From assembly GCF_014195685.1 (NCBI RefSeq), contig NZ_JACICF010000001.1, positions 1,373,317 to 1,437,316 on the forward strand: DNA of 64,000 nucleotides, in the 5' to 3' direction. Below are positions 18,098 through 26,873 of this stretch, piece after piece. A program made the translations under genes and the position numbers. The stretch comes from Sphingomicrobium lutaoense. Its GTDB lineage: Bacteria; Pseudomonadota; Alphaproteobacteria; Sphingomonadales; Sphingomonadaceae. Every line of letters starts with the position of its first letter. Within the stretch, counting starts at the first letter, position 1. The notes below the pieces were generated by a model that worked only from the letters and a program-made list of their open reading frames with translations, ran no database searches and was not told the DNA's origin.

Positions 18098-18780
18098 CAA
18101 TTCACCGGAACGCAGCTTTCGCCGTCAGCCTTCAAGGCATCGCAGGCGGCCTGCGCCGCGGCCCGGTCAGGCGCCACGGCACGCAGGCGGTAGAGCTTGC
18201 GCCCGTTGACGCGCGCCTCGACGATATTCTTCTTCAGGGCCGCCACTTCGGGGAAATTGCTCGACAGCAGCACCCAGCCGGTTTCGGCCTTGGCCAGCGT
18301 CGAATAGGCCCCCAGCTGCACTTGCGGCCCGCTTGGCGCGGCGGCGGCGGGAGCAGCGGGTTCGGGCTCGCTCGGCGCGGCGCGCGGAGCGGGCTTGGGC
18401 GGTGCCGGCGCGGGTTCCTTGACCGCGATTACCGGTGCCTCGACCAGCTTCTCCTCGTCGATCCGCGCATCGGGCTCCTCGCCCGCCGAGGTGGCGAAGG
18501 CGGTTTCGCTGTCGCCGTCGACGTCGAGACCGCCCGGATCGTCGGGCTTGACCTTGATCGGCGTGTCGGGCGCGGCGATGAGTTCGGGAGCCCCGCCCAC
18601 CGTTTCGTCATTGCGCCCGAGCCAGAACATGGTCGCGGCAACCAGACCCATGGCGACCAGGACGACCGCGATGAAGGCGGTCATCTTGCCGGCGCTGATC
18701 GCGCGCGGCGCATCCTCGTCGTCGACCGCTTCCAGCCAGGGAAGCCGATCCTCGTCATAGCCCGTCCGCGTCTCGACCAT
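18097..18780 (-). CDS. SPOR-domain membrane protein
   Basis: The 227 residues have one membrane helix at about 32-55 (KMTAFIAVVLVAMGLVAATMFWLG), a long acidic and Pro/Ala-rich linker, and a C-terminal SPOR domain from about 148 (GPQVQLGAYSTLAKAETGW). SPOR domains bind denuded septal peptidoglycan, so a role in division or septal wall processing is likely. It sits between argS and nagZ with one-base TGATG couplings on both sides, an order known from other alphaproteobacteria. Confidence 0.92.
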   Translation of the reverse strand: MVETRTGYDEDRLPWLEAVDDEDAPRAISAGKMTAFIAVVLVAMGLVAATMFWLGRNDETVGGAPELIAAPDTPIKVKPDDPGGLDVDGDSETAFATSAGEEPDARIDEEKLVEAPVIAVKEPAPAPPKPAPRAAPSEPEPAAPAAAAPSGPQVQLGAYSTLAKAETGWVLLSSNFPEVAALKKNIVEARVNGRKLYRLRAVAPDRAAAQAACDALKADGESCVPVN

Positions 18781-20507
18781 CAGCGCATCTCCTCGGCGGC
18801 CTCGACCCCCATGATCTTGAGCCCGTTGCGAAGAACCTGCCCGATGCCGCGCGCCAATGCCAGACGCGATCTGCTCACTTCGGGATTGTCCTCGATGAGG
18901 AAGCGTTTTTCGGGATGGTCGTTACCGCGATTCCACGCCGCATGCAGCGCCGCGGCAAGGTCGTAGAGATAGAAGGCGATGCGGTGCGGCTCATGCGCTA
19001 GCGCGGCCTGCTCGACGATGCGCGGGAATTGCGCGGCCTTCTGCACCAGAGCCAGTTCCTCGCCGTCGAGCAGCGAAAGGTCGGCTTCGCCCTTGTCGAG
19101 CCCCAGAGCCTTGGCCTTGCGATGCAGGGACGAAATGCGCGCATGGGCATATTGGACATAGAAGACCGGATTGTCCTTCGAAGCCTCGACCACCTTGGCA
19201 AAGTCGAATTCGAGCATCGCGTCGGCCTTGCGGGTGAGCATCATGAAGCGCACCACGTCCTTGCCCACTTCGCGCACCACGTCGGCCAGCGTGACGAAAT
19301 TGCCCGACCGCTTGGACATCTTGATCGGTTCGCCCGCGCGCATCAGCTTGACCATCTGGACGAGCTTGACGTCGAGATCGACCTTGCCGTCGGTGAGCGC
19401 GGTGACCGCCGACTGGACGCGCTTCACCGTCCCGGCATGATCGGCGCCCCAGATGTTGACGAGATGATCGACCCCTTTCGCCTTCTGGAGGTGATAGGCG
19501 GCATCGGCGCCGAAATAGGTCCAGCTGCCGTCCGACTTCTTCATCGGCCGGTCCTGGTCGTCGCCGAAGCGGGTCGAGCGGAACAGCGTCAGTTCGACCG
19601 GTTCCCAATCGTCGGGAACCTCGCCCTTGGGCGGCTCCAGCGTGCCTTCATAGACCAGCCCCTTGTCCATGAGCGTGCGCATCGCCTCGTCGACCTTGCC
19701 CGCTTCCTGCAGTTCGGCTTCGGACGCGAAGACGTCGTGATGGATGCCGAGCAGCGCGAGGTCCACGCGGATGAGATCCATCATCGCGGCGACGGTGCGC
19801 TTCTTGAACAGGGGCAGCCACTCGCTCTCGGCCTTGCCCACCCAGCGGTCGCCATATTCCTCGGCGAGCATCGCGCCGACGGGCTTCAGATAGTCACCGG
19901 GATAAAGGCCCTCGGGGATCTCGCCCACGTCCTCGCCCAATGCCTCGCGGTAACGCAGGTGCGCCGAGCGGGCGAGCGTATCGACCTGGCTGCCTGCATC
20001 GTTGACATAATATTCGCGCACCACGCGATAGCCCGCCCATTCGAGCAGGCTCGCCAGCGCATCGCCCACCACCGCGCCGCGGCAATGGCCCATGTGCATC
20101 GGGCCGGTCGGATTGGCCGAGACATATTCGATATTGACCGCTTCGCCCTCACCGGTGCGGCTGCGCCCGTAATCGGCACCGGCGGCATGGATCGCCGCCA
20201 GTTCGTCGCGCCACGCGACCTCGTCGAGGCGGATGTTGATGAAGCCCGGCCCGGCGATCTCGACCGCGGTCACGCCCTCTACCTTCTCCAGCCGCGAAGC
20301 GATCTCGCCCGCAAGCGCGCGCGGATTGGTCCCGGCGGGCTTGGCCAGCACCATCGCCGCATTGGTGGCAAGGTCGCCATGCGAGGCATCGCGCGGCGGC
20401 TCGACCGAGACATTCTTGCGCGGCAGGTCGGCAGGCAGCGTCCCCGCGGCGGTCAGGTCATCGAGAATGGCGTCCAGCGCGGTGGCGAAACGGGCATAAA
20501 GCGACAT
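18780..20507 (-). CDS. argS: Arginyl-tRNA synthetase
   Basis: A class I synthetase of 575 residues that charges tRNA-Arg. The HIGH signature appears as HMGH at about 138-141 ([15 protein letters not shown]). The KMSKS signature appears as KMSKRSG near residue 400. The DALR anticodon-binding domain is at the C-terminus. The ATG at 20507 has GGAAAAA five bases upstream. A TTG four codons earlier is less likely. It heads the argS-SPOR-nagZ-scpAB-tat group. Confidence 0.97.
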   Translation of the reverse strand: MSLYARFATALDAILDDLTAAGTLPADLPRKNVSVEPPRDASHGDLATNAAMVLAKPAGTNPRALAGEIASRLEKVEGVTAVEIAGPGFINIRLDEVAWRDELAAIHAAGADYGRSRTGEGEAVNIEYVSANPTGPMHMGHCRGAVVGDALASLLEWAGYRVVREYYVNDAGSQVDTLARSAHLRYREALGEDVGEIPEGLYPGDYLKPVGAMLAEEYGDRWVGKAESEWLPLFKKRTVAAMMDLIRVDLALLGIHHDVFASEAELQEAGKVDEAMRTLMDKGLVYEGTLEPPKGEVPDDWEPVELTLFRSTRFGDDQDRPMKKSDGSWTYFGADAAYHLQKAKGVDHLVNIWGADHAGTVKRVQSAVTALTDGKVDLDVKLVQMVKLMRAGEPIKMSKRSGNFVTLADVVREVGKDVVRFMMLTRKADAMLEFDFAKVVEASKDNPVFYVQYAHARISSLHRKAKALGLDKGEADLSLLDGEELALVQKAAQFPRIVEQAALAHEPHRIAFYLYDLAAALHAAWNRGNDHPEKRFLIEDNPEVSRSRLALARGIGQVLRNGLKIMGVEAAEEMR

Positions 20508-20590
20508 GGATTTTTCCAAAGCGATTCAAGGTCAGGCGCGCCTCTAGCGCAGCCCTCGCCATTCGTCACCCGTGCAAAGAGATGGAAGCT

Positions 20591-21058
20591 TCAGCGTCCC
20601 GACGACGGCGGCGTGATGATCCGCCATTTGGTCGGTTCGTTCCCGCCGACGATCTGCACGCTGGGCCGCGGCGCCAGCGGGTCGCCGAAGGCGAAATGGC
20701 TATGATCGCCTTCGTCGAGGCTTTCGATCAGCCGGTATCCCGCACGGCGATAGGCGGCATCGATCTGGCCATGGGTCACGCCTGCCCGCCGCGCGATGTC
20801 GATCGCCCGGCCACGGATGTGATGGCTGTTGGGAACCCCGCCAACGCGCCGGTTATGCTCGGGGCTTCGGCGCAGGCTCGTCACGCGGCCATATTGTCCG
20901 CCAAGACTGGCCACCGCACCAAGGTCGAATGCCGCCGGAATGGGCGCAAGGGCGGGATCGACATATTCGGGTCGCCCGACCAGGCGAATGCCCCAGTCGG
21001 TCTCCACCTTCTTGTCCGTTTCGCTTGCCGCCGCCAGCATCGCCAATGCCATAAACAT
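20591..21058 (-). CDS. Peptidase M15 family (D-Ala-D-Ala carboxypeptidase-like) protein
   Basis: The 155-residue protein has the M15A zinc-binding pattern: SHHIRGRAIDI around residue 80 (His and Asp ligands) and DHSHFAF near 120 (third His). Members cleave D-amino-acid bonds in peptidoglycan or are phage-type endolysins. The short hydrophobic N-terminus (MFMALAMLAAAS) may be a signal peptide. The ATG at 21058 follows AAGGGG, and a sigma70-type promoter lies 32 bases upstream. No phage genes surround it, so a chromosomal cell-wall enzyme is more likely. Confidence 0.82.
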   Translation of the reverse strand: MFMALAMLAAASETDKKVETDWGIRLVGRPEYVDPALAPIPAAFDLGAVASLGGQYGRVTSLRRSPEHNRRVGGVPNSHHIRGRAIDIARRAGVTHGQIDAAYRRAGYRLIESLDEGDHSHFAFGDPLAPRPSVQIVGGNEPTKWRIITPPSSGR

Positions 21059-21089
21059 CTTCGCTGCCCCTTCCGCAAAAGACCCCGCC

Positions 21090-21118
21090 GTATAACATAA
21101 GTTAAACGAGTCGTTCAA
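21090..21118 (-). promoter_or_regulatory. Sigma70-type promoter of the M15 peptidase gene
   Basis: On the minus strand TTGAAC (21113-21118), a 17-base spacer and TTATAC (21090-21095) form a good housekeeping promoter. Transcription would start about 25 bases before the ATG at 21058. Confidence 0.65.
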
Positions 21119-21239
21119 ACCTAGGAATTAATCGTCCGAAAACAGAACGGTGTGCCGCTTGGAGGCGACCGTTGGCATCATGAAAGTTTTTCCGCTCCAG
21201 AATAGTTGTGTGGGCAAAATGTACGAAAAATCCCCTTTT

Positions 21240-21731
21240 TTATAGGTCGTCGGGGTCGAAATCACCGCTCCACTCGCCCTCGCGCTGGCGCCGATCGGCG
21301 TCGTCGGCACGCCACTGTCGCTCGAACCACCAGAAGGCGAGGCCCGTCGCCGCCCCGATCAGCGTACCCGGTCCCAGGGGATCGATTCCCCCCGGCGTCC
21401 CCCATCTCCCGGTAGTGAGGATCAGCACGCCCGCGACCAGCAGATTGCCCGCGATCGCTCCCATCACGACCGCCGCCAGCGGAAGCCATGGCGCACGAAA
21501 GTCGCCGCCCACCGCGCGCGCGGCGGGCAATCCGAAAAGAAGAAGCCCCAGCGCGGCGACCGGAACGATGAAGGCACCATAGACCAATATCATGAGGGGC
21601 AGCGCCCAGGCCGGTCCGCTCGGTACCATGTCGCGCGCCACCAGCAACATTCCCCACAGGAACAGTCCCAGATAGGAACCGAAGATCGCGCCCATGATGA
21701 TCGGACGTCGCGCCGAGAAGGGCCGGATCAT
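21240..21731 (-). CDS. Small integral membrane protein, unknown function
   Basis: The 163 residues contain about four membrane helices (from IIMGAIFGSYLGLFLWGMLL to LIGAATGLAFWWFE) and a charged C-terminal tail rich in Arg and Asp. No family is recognised. The ATG at 21731 overlaps the stop of the Rossmann-fold gene (ATGA). The much longer frame upstream is the shadow of that gene. It is the last gene of the ftsZ-downstream run, and a 120-base AT-richer gap separates it from the M15 peptidase gene. Confidence 0.75.
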   Translation of the reverse strand: MIRPFSARRPIIMGAIFGSYLGLFLWGMLLVARDMVPSGPAWALPLMILVYGAFIVPVAALGLLLFGLPAARAVGGDFRAPWLPLAAVVMGAIAGNLLVAGVLILTTGRWGTPGGIDPLGPGTLIGAATGLAFWWFERQWRADDADRRQREGEWSGDFDPDDL

Positions 21732-22372
21732 TCCCCCAGCGCCTTCAACTCGCGATTGTGATGGATGAAGACGCCGCCACCGGCCTTGCCCACCAGCGCC
21801 GCGACGGCGCGCGCGACCTGCTCGGCATCGATTGCCTGATATTTCTCCAACGGTCCGCGCAGCAGGAGGTTGAGCAGCGGCGAAATGAGAATGCCGAACC
21901 GTTCGCCCGGTCTGCGGTCGCTTCCCCGCTTTCCACGCAAAAGGCCGGGCCTCACGACATCGACCCGCTCGAACCCGAGCTTGCGCACATCGGCTTCCAT
22001 CCGACCCTTGATCGCAAGATAGCGATTGCGACTGTCGGCATCGGCGAGCGCCGAGGAGATCACGATCAGTTGCCGCGCGCCTGCGCGTCGCGCTCCTTCC
22101 GCAAAGCTGGTCACTCCATGACGGTCGATCGCCTCGAACTTCTCCCAGTCGCGCACCTTCGCCCATGTCGTCCCGATCGCCGCGATGGCGACATCAACTC
22201 CGTCGCCTTCGAGCAGCCCGGGCCAATCCTCGATCGGCCCGACCTTCTCGCGATGATGCGGCATGAAAGGCAGACTTTCTCGCCGTCCCAGCGTCAGGAG
22301 ATCGTGCCGGGCAAGCATGGGCACCAGCGACCGGCCGATCAGGCCCGTTGCGCCGATGAGTGCGATCCGCAC
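21728..22372 (-). CDS. NAD(P)-binding Rossmann-fold protein (NmrA/HTATIP2-like)
   Basis: The 214 residues start with the dinucleotide-binding motif MRIALIGATGLIGRSL. The atypical SDR pattern follows, with VISSALAD near 105 and a YLAIKGRMEADVRKLG segment near 118 that holds the Tyr and Lys of this superfamily. Substrate is unknown; relatives include NAD(P)H-binding regulators and electron-transfer accessory proteins. The start is one base after the dgt stop, and the next gene overlaps by four bases. Confidence 0.85.
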   Translation of the reverse strand: MRIALIGATGLIGRSLVPMLARHDLLTLGRRESLPFMPHHREKVGPIEDWPGLLEGDGVDVAIAAIGTTWAKVRDWEKFEAIDRHGVTSFAEGARRAGARQLIVISSALADADSRNRYLAIKGRMEADVRKLGFERVDVVRPGLLRGKRGSDRRPGERFGILISPLLNLLLRGPLEKYQAIDAEQVARAVAALVGKAGGGVFIHHNRELKALGE

Positions 22373-23536
22373 CTAGAACCGGTCCGGAAGGTCCACCGGC
22401 CCGATCCACTCCTCGTGGCGGCGGATGGCGAAAGTGTCGGTCATGCCTGCAATATAATCGCCAATTCCGCGCAGCAAAGCTTCCTCGCCCTCGCCGCGCT
22501 GCCAGCCCTTGGGAAGCAGTCCCGGCTCGTCCTTCAACTTCTGTGCCAGGTCGCCCACGATCCGCTGTGCCTCGACGCGGATGGGCCGCAGCGCCTCGCT
22601 ATCGTAGAGATGCGCGTAAAGATGGCGCTTCAGCTGCCGCTCCTGCGCTTCCATCTCGGGTGAGAAACCCGCCAGCTGGCGACCCGCGGCCCGGACATCG
22701 TCCAGCGTCTCGACGCCCGCTTCACGCACCCGCCGCTTCGTTTCGGTCAGCACGTCGCTCACCATCGTTCCGATCATGTCGCGGACCAATGCCGCCTGCT
22801 TGCGGGGCGGCGCGATGCCCGGATGGCGCGCCTCGATCGCATCCCAGTGCCGTTTTACCAGCGGCACTCCTTCGACCAGCGCCTCAAGATCGAGAATGCC
22901 CGCCCGCAACCCGTCGTCCACGTCATGATTGTCATAGGCGATATCGTCGGCAATCGCCGCGACCTGCGCTTCGAGCGAGGGCCAGCTTCCCAATTCCAGC
23001 CCGTGCCCGGCGTCGGCCTCGGCCATCGCCCAGCTCGGCTGCGAAATCGGGCCATTATGCTTGGCCAGCCCCTCGAGCATTTCCCAGGTGAGATTGAGCC
23101 CGTCGAAGCCCGGATAAGGCGTCTCGAGCAGCGTCACCAACCGAAGCGAATGGGCATTATGGTCAAAGCCCCCCGCGCTCTCCAGTTCGCGCTCGAGTGC
23201 ATCCTCGCCGCCATGGCCGAACGGCGGATGGCCAAGGTCGTGCGCGAGGCACAGCGCCTCGGTCAGATCCTCGTTGAGCCCCAGCGTGCGCGCCATCGCC
23301 CTGCCGATCTGCGCGACTTCGAGGCTGTGGGTCAGGCGGACGCGGAAATGGTCGCCATCGGGCGCGGCGAAAACCTGCGTCTTGTGACGCAAGCGGCGAA
23401 AGGCCACCGAATGGATGATCCGGTCGCGATCACGCTGGAAGGCATCGCGCGGGCCGCGCGGGCCGCGATCATCCTCGCAATGCCGACGGCCGCGCGATCG
23501 TGCGGGATCCGCGGCCAGTGCCCCCAGCGCGCGCAT
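22373..23536 (-). CDS. dgt: Deoxyguanosinetriphosphate triphosphohydrolase-like protein
   Basis: An HD-superfamily dNTP triphosphohydrolase (dNTPase) that releases triphosphate from dNTPs. The 387 residues show RDRDRIIHSVAFRRLRHKTQVF near residue 40. The metal site follows: RLTHSLEVAQIGR, LAHDLGHPPFGHGGE and a downstream Asp. I chose the ATG at 23536, which overlaps the TPR/SPOR gene stop as TGATG and has a GGGAG site. A start 16 codons upstream lacks one. Confidence 0.93.
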   Translation of the reverse strand: MRALGALAADPARSRGRRHCEDDRGPRGPRDAFQRDRDRIIHSVAFRRLRHKTQVFAAPDGDHFRVRLTHSLEVAQIGRAMARTLGLNEDLTEALCLAHDLGHPPFGHGGEDALERELESAGGFDHNAHSLRLVTLLETPYPGFDGLNLTWEMLEGLAKHNGPISQPSWAMAEADAGHGLELGSWPSLEAQVAAIADDIAYDNHDVDDGLRAGILDLEALVEGVPLVKRHWDAIEARHPGIAPPRKQAALVRDMIGTMVSDVLTETKRRVREAGVETLDDVRAAGRQLAGFSPEMEAQERQLKRHLYAHLYDSEALRPIRVEAQRIVGDLAQKLKDEPGLLPKGWQRGEGEEALLRGIGDYIAGMTDTFAIRRHEEWIGPVDLPDRF

Positions 23537-25137
23537 CAACTCCCGATTTTCTCGATCCGGAGCAGCGCGGGGCGCCGTTGCCATGTAAAACTGTCGACAC
23601 CCTCGGCGCGCAGCTTGTTGACCATTTCCTGCGCTTCGTCATCGGACCGGAAAGGCCCGACCAGCAGGCGGAAGAAATCGACCCCCTGCGTGACATGGCC
23701 GGTCTGGCCATTGAGAACATTGCCTGCCTGCCGCGAAATCCGCCGCCATTCATAGGGCATGGCGTCCTTGCGCGATCCGCCCGCCAGCTGCACCCAATAG
23801 GTGCCCGCCACCCCGATATCGGGCTGCGGTGCGGGCTGCGGCGCAGCGCGTTGCGGTTCCGCGCGCGGCGCCTCGAAGCGCGGGCGCGGCGCGGGCGGCG
23901 GCTCGTAGCGCGGACGCGGCGCAGGCGGGACTTCGGTGCGCGGCTGCGAACCCTGCGCGGGGAGCCGTTCGAGCGCCTCGTCGATCCCCGCTAGTCGCGA
24001 CGAGGCCGGACGCCGCGGCTCCTGCCGCTCGGCAGGAGGCAGGGAGACGCTCTCGACGCGCGAATGCTGCGCCGCGGCAGCAGCCGAGGGCAGCGTGAAA
24101 TCGCTCAGGCCCGGAGAGGGCGCGTTTTGGTTGTTCTCGGGCTCGGCCCTGTCCACGTCATCGTCGGGGTCGGGGTTGATCTCGACCAGCTTGACGCGCC
24201 GGTCGGGGCCATGCGGCGTGGGCCGCTCGGCGACCACCTGGCGGAAGCGGCGAACCCGCCGACCATCTTCCTGGTCGGCGCTGCGCTGGGCTTCGGGTGC
24301 CGGACGCGGCTCGGGCCGCGATACATTCTCGGCGACGCTGCGCTGGGGCACCGTGCGCGCCTGCGGCGTCGGCACGCGCGAGGAAAGTTGGATTTGATCG
24401 TCGCTCGGGAACCGGCCGAGGTGCACCGCGGCCGCCTTTTGCGGCACCGCGATGATGCCGAGCTTGCGAATGAAGGGATCGATGCGATCGGCCGTGCCGG
24501 GCATCGCGCTGTCGAAAGCGCGCCGTGCACCGTCGAGATCGCCCGTCAGCGCCAGCACGAAGGCGCGCCCGCGCTGCGCGGCGGGATCGCCGGCATCGAG
24601 CAGCGGCTTCAGGAATGCGAGCGCCGCGGTACGGTCACCCTGCATCGCCAGATTGAGCGCGAGGCGGCGGCGCGCCTGCGCGTCGCGATGGGTGCCAAGC
24701 CCCTTGCGATAATCGGCCTCGGCAGCCTTCAACTGGCCGATGAGGTCATAGGCAAGGCCGCGATCGACCCCGAACTGCGCGGGCGAGGCGCCCAGCCGCT
24801 CGGCCGCCGCGAAATAGGCGAGCGCCCGTTCGGCTTCGCCATTCTCGGCCATCACCGCGCCCATCCCCGCCTGCGGGCGCGGATCGTTGGGATTGACGTC
24901 GGCGGCGCGGCCGAAAAAGCCCCCCGCCGCGGGATAGTCGCCCAGATCGAGCGAGGCATAGCCGGCCGCGACCAGCGCCTCCATGTCATTGGGACGCGAA
25001 TTGAGCGTCTGGAGCTGGCGCTTCAACACGTCGGCGGGCGGTTCGCCACTATGTTGAGCGGAAGCGGGCATGGCCACGGCAAGAGCCGTCGCCGCGAGCG
25101 CGCTGGTCAGGGCGTTTTTGAGGATACGGGTCTGCAT
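23536..25137 (-). CDS. Exported TPR protein with C-terminal SPOR domain
   Basis: The 533 residues begin with a signal peptide (about 1-27, ending MPASAQ). Tetratricopeptide-like helices follow at about 45-230, such as LGDYPAAGGFFGRAADVNPND. Then comes a long Pro/Arg/Ala-rich linker with repeated PRPRYEPPPAPRPRFE-like units. A SPOR domain (about 455-530, YWVQLAGGSRKDAMPYEW) ends the protein. A periplasmic septal peptidoglycan binding role is likely. The position 106 bases after ftsZ supports a link to division. Confidence 0.88.
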   Translation of the reverse strand: MQTRILKNALTSALAATALAVAMPASAQHSGEPPADVLKRQLQTLNSRPNDMEALVAAGYASLDLGDYPAAGGFFGRAADVNPNDPRPQAGMGAVMAENGEAERALAYFAAAERLGASPAQFGVDRGLAYDLIGQLKAAEADYRKGLGTHRDAQARRRLALNLAMQGDRTAALAFLKPLLDAGDPAAQRGRAFVLALTGDLDGARRAFDSAMPGTADRIDPFIRKLGIIAVPQKAAAVHLGRFPSDDQIQLSSRVPTPQARTVPQRSVAENVSRPEPRPAPEAQRSADQEDGRRVRRFRQVVAERPTPHGPDRRVKLVEINPDPDDDVDRAEPENNQNAPSPGLSDFTLPSAAAAAQHSRVESVSLPPAERQEPRRPASSRLAGIDEALERLPAQGSQPRTEVPPAPRPRYEPPPAPRPRFEAPRAEPQRAAPQPAPQPDIGVAGTYWVQLAGGSRKDAMPYEWRRISRQAGNVLNGQTGHVTQGVDFFRLLVGPFRSDDEAQEMVNKLRAEGVDSFTWQRRPALLRIEKIGS

Positions 25138-25203
25138 ATTGCTCCCATGCCAGACCTCGCCTGTCTTTCACCTGTCCGAAGAGACGCGGCGCGACAGGAC
25201 GTT

Positions 25204-25234
25204 GCCGGCGAACGGTGAATGACCGGTCGCCGGC
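25204..25234. repeat. Long hairpin in the ftsZ-downstream gap
   Basis: GCCGGCGA (25204-25211) pairs with TCGCCGGC (25227-25234), with an inner CGGT/ACCG pairing and a GAATG loop. No T run follows on either strand. It lies just after the ftsZ stop and could protect or attenuate the ftsZ mRNA. Confidence 0.5.
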
Positions 25235-25243
25235 GTTAACTGC

Positions 25244-26707
25244 CTATTGGTTATTCTGCCGGTTAAGAAAACGCGGAATATCAAGAGGTTCGCGGCGTAG
25301 GCTCGGCCCCTCGCCCGAACCCGATTCGCCCGCTCCCGAACCGCGCGCGATGTTGGACATGCGCTCGAACAGCGTGCCCCCCGCGGCCTTGCCCGTGTCG
25401 GCATCCTTGCCGCCCTCGTCGCGCTCGGCGCTGCCTTCGGAGGTGACGACATCGTCATTGTCACTCGGCACGAACGGCGGCTTGGTGACGGGCGTGGTCA
25501 GCACTTCCTCATTGTCGAGAAGCAGTTCGTCGCCCGCTTCGTCCTCGGCAGTGAGGTCGAGGAGATCGTCGCCCTCGTCACTGCCCTCGTCGTCCTGCTG
25601 CACCGTGGGCGCGGTCGGCGCCGGGGTCTCGGTGACGGGCGCGGCGCTCGTCGGGGTCGCGGGCTTGGCGCTCGGGAAGGTGAAGACCTTGCCCGCCTGC
25701 CCGCTTGCCTGGGTGGTGCCGCCCGCGGGCATCACGCCTTCCTCGCCGTCGATACCCGTGGCGACCACGCTCACGCGGATCTTGCCGTCGAGGCTGTCGT
25801 TGAAGGCCGAACCCCAGATGATGTTGGCATCGTCGTCAACCAGTTCCTTGATGTGGCTGGCCGCTTCGTCGACTTCCATCAGCTTCATGTCCATGCCGCC
25901 GGTGATCGAGATGATGACGCCCTTGGCGCCCTTCATGCTCACCCCGTCGAGCAGCGGGTTGGAAATGGCCTTTTCGGCGGCTTCGATGGCGCGATTGTCG
26001 CCCTCGGCCTCGCCGGTGCCCATCATCGCCTTGCCCATCTCGCCCATCACCGACCGCACGTCGGCAAAGTCGAGGTTGATGAGGCCCGGCATGACCATAA
26101 GGTCGGTGATCCCGCGCACGCCCTGCTGCAGCACCTCGTCGGCCATCTCGAAGGCCTCCTTGAAGGTGGTGTCGGCATTGGCGAGGCGGAAGAGATTCTG
26201 GTTGGGAATGACGATCAGCGTGTCGACATGCTGCTGCAGTTCCTCGATGCCGCTGTCGGCCGAACGCATCCGGCGCGCACCTTCGAAGGCGAAGGGCTTG
26301 GTCACCACGCCGACGGTCAGGATACCCTTGTTGCGAGCGGTCTTGGCGATCACCGGCGCAGCGCCGGTACCGGTTCCGCCGCCCATCCCCGCAGCGATGA
26401 AGCACATGTGTGCCCCCTCGAGCGCCGCTTCGATTTCCTCGAGCGTTTCCTCGGCGGCGGCACGGCCGATCTCGGGCCGCGAACCCGCACCCAGACCCTG
26501 GGTGATCTTGAGGCCAAGCTGGATGCGCGTATCGGCATCGGAGGCATTGAGCGCCTGCGCATCGGTATTGGCGACGAGGAATTCGACGCCCTGGACATCG
26601 GCGCGGATCATGTTGGCGACCGCATTGCCACCGGCGCCGCCGACCCCGATCACGCTGATTCTGGGACGAAGTTCATCGACTTCCGGACGCATCAGATCAA
26701 TGCTCAT
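25244..26707 (-). CDS. ftsZ: Cell division protein FtsZ
   Basis: FtsZ is the tubulin-like GTPase that forms the Z-ring. The 487 residues have the GTPase core (about 15-320) with [13 protein letters not shown], the tubulin signature [11 protein letters not shown] near residue 107 and the T7 loop [11 protein letters not shown] near 210. A roughly 150-residue Asp/Thr/Pro-rich linker precedes the C-terminal conserved peptide DIPRFLNRQ. Long linkers are usual in alphaproteobacteria. A 166-base gap separates it from ftsA, suggesting its own promoter. Confidence 0.98.
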   Translation of the reverse strand: MSIDLMRPEVDELRPRISVIGVGGAGGNAVANMIRADVQGVEFLVANTDAQALNASDADTRIQLGLKITQGLGAGSRPEIGRAAAEETLEEIEAALEGAHMCFIAAGMGGGTGTGAAPVIAKTARNKGILTVGVVTKPFAFEGARRMRSADSGIEELQQHVDTLIVIPNQNLFRLANADTTFKEAFEMADEVLQQGVRGITDLMVMPGLINLDFADVRSVMGEMGKAMMGTGEAEGDNRAIEAAEKAISNPLLDGVSMKGAKGVIISITGGMDMKLMEVDEAASHIKELVDDDANIIWGSAFNDSLDGKIRVSVVATGIDGEEGVMPAGGTTQASGQAGKVFTFPSAKPATPTSAAPVTETPAPTAPTVQQDDEGSDEGDDLLDLTAEDEAGDELLLDNEEVLTTPVTKPPFVPSDNDDVVTSEGSAERDEGGKDADTGKAAGGTLFERMSNIARGSGAGESGSGEGPSLRREPLDIPRFLNRQNNQ

Positions 26708-26781
26708 GATTGGCCCCCTGACCTCACTACTGGTTCAACACTTGCTGCGAATCCTTGCACAGCCCGATGCACCGCCCAAGC

Positions 26782-26810
26782 AAAAAGTTAACGCGGGCCC
26801 AAAAAAGTTA
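26782..26810. repeat. Direct repeat in the ftsA-ftsZ intergenic region
   Basis: AAAAAGTTA occurs at 26782-26790 and again at 26802-26810, exactly 20 bp (two helical turns) apart, around the GC-rich core CGCGGGCCC. It lies about 75-105 bases before the ftsZ start. The spacing fits a regulator binding one face of the DNA. A GTTAAC palindrome overlaps the first copy. No regulator is assigned. Confidence 0.45.
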
Positions 26811-26873
26811 GGATTTGATTCAATATAGGACAATTGCTGAGTCTTTCGCGCAACAAATGCCTGCAATCCGGAC

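Noticed and set aside
19029-20705. 558-residue plus-strand open frame opposite argS
   Set aside because: argS has HIGH and KMSKS signatures on the minus strand; the plus frame is a shadow.
20591-21058. Prophage remnant suggested by an M15 endolysin-like gene
   Set aside because: No integrase, holin, terminase or structural genes around it, and normal codon usage.
25215-26828. 537-residue Ser/Pro-rich plus-strand frame opposite ftsZ
   Set aside because: Antisense of ftsZ; serine runs come from the GC-rich codons of the real gene.
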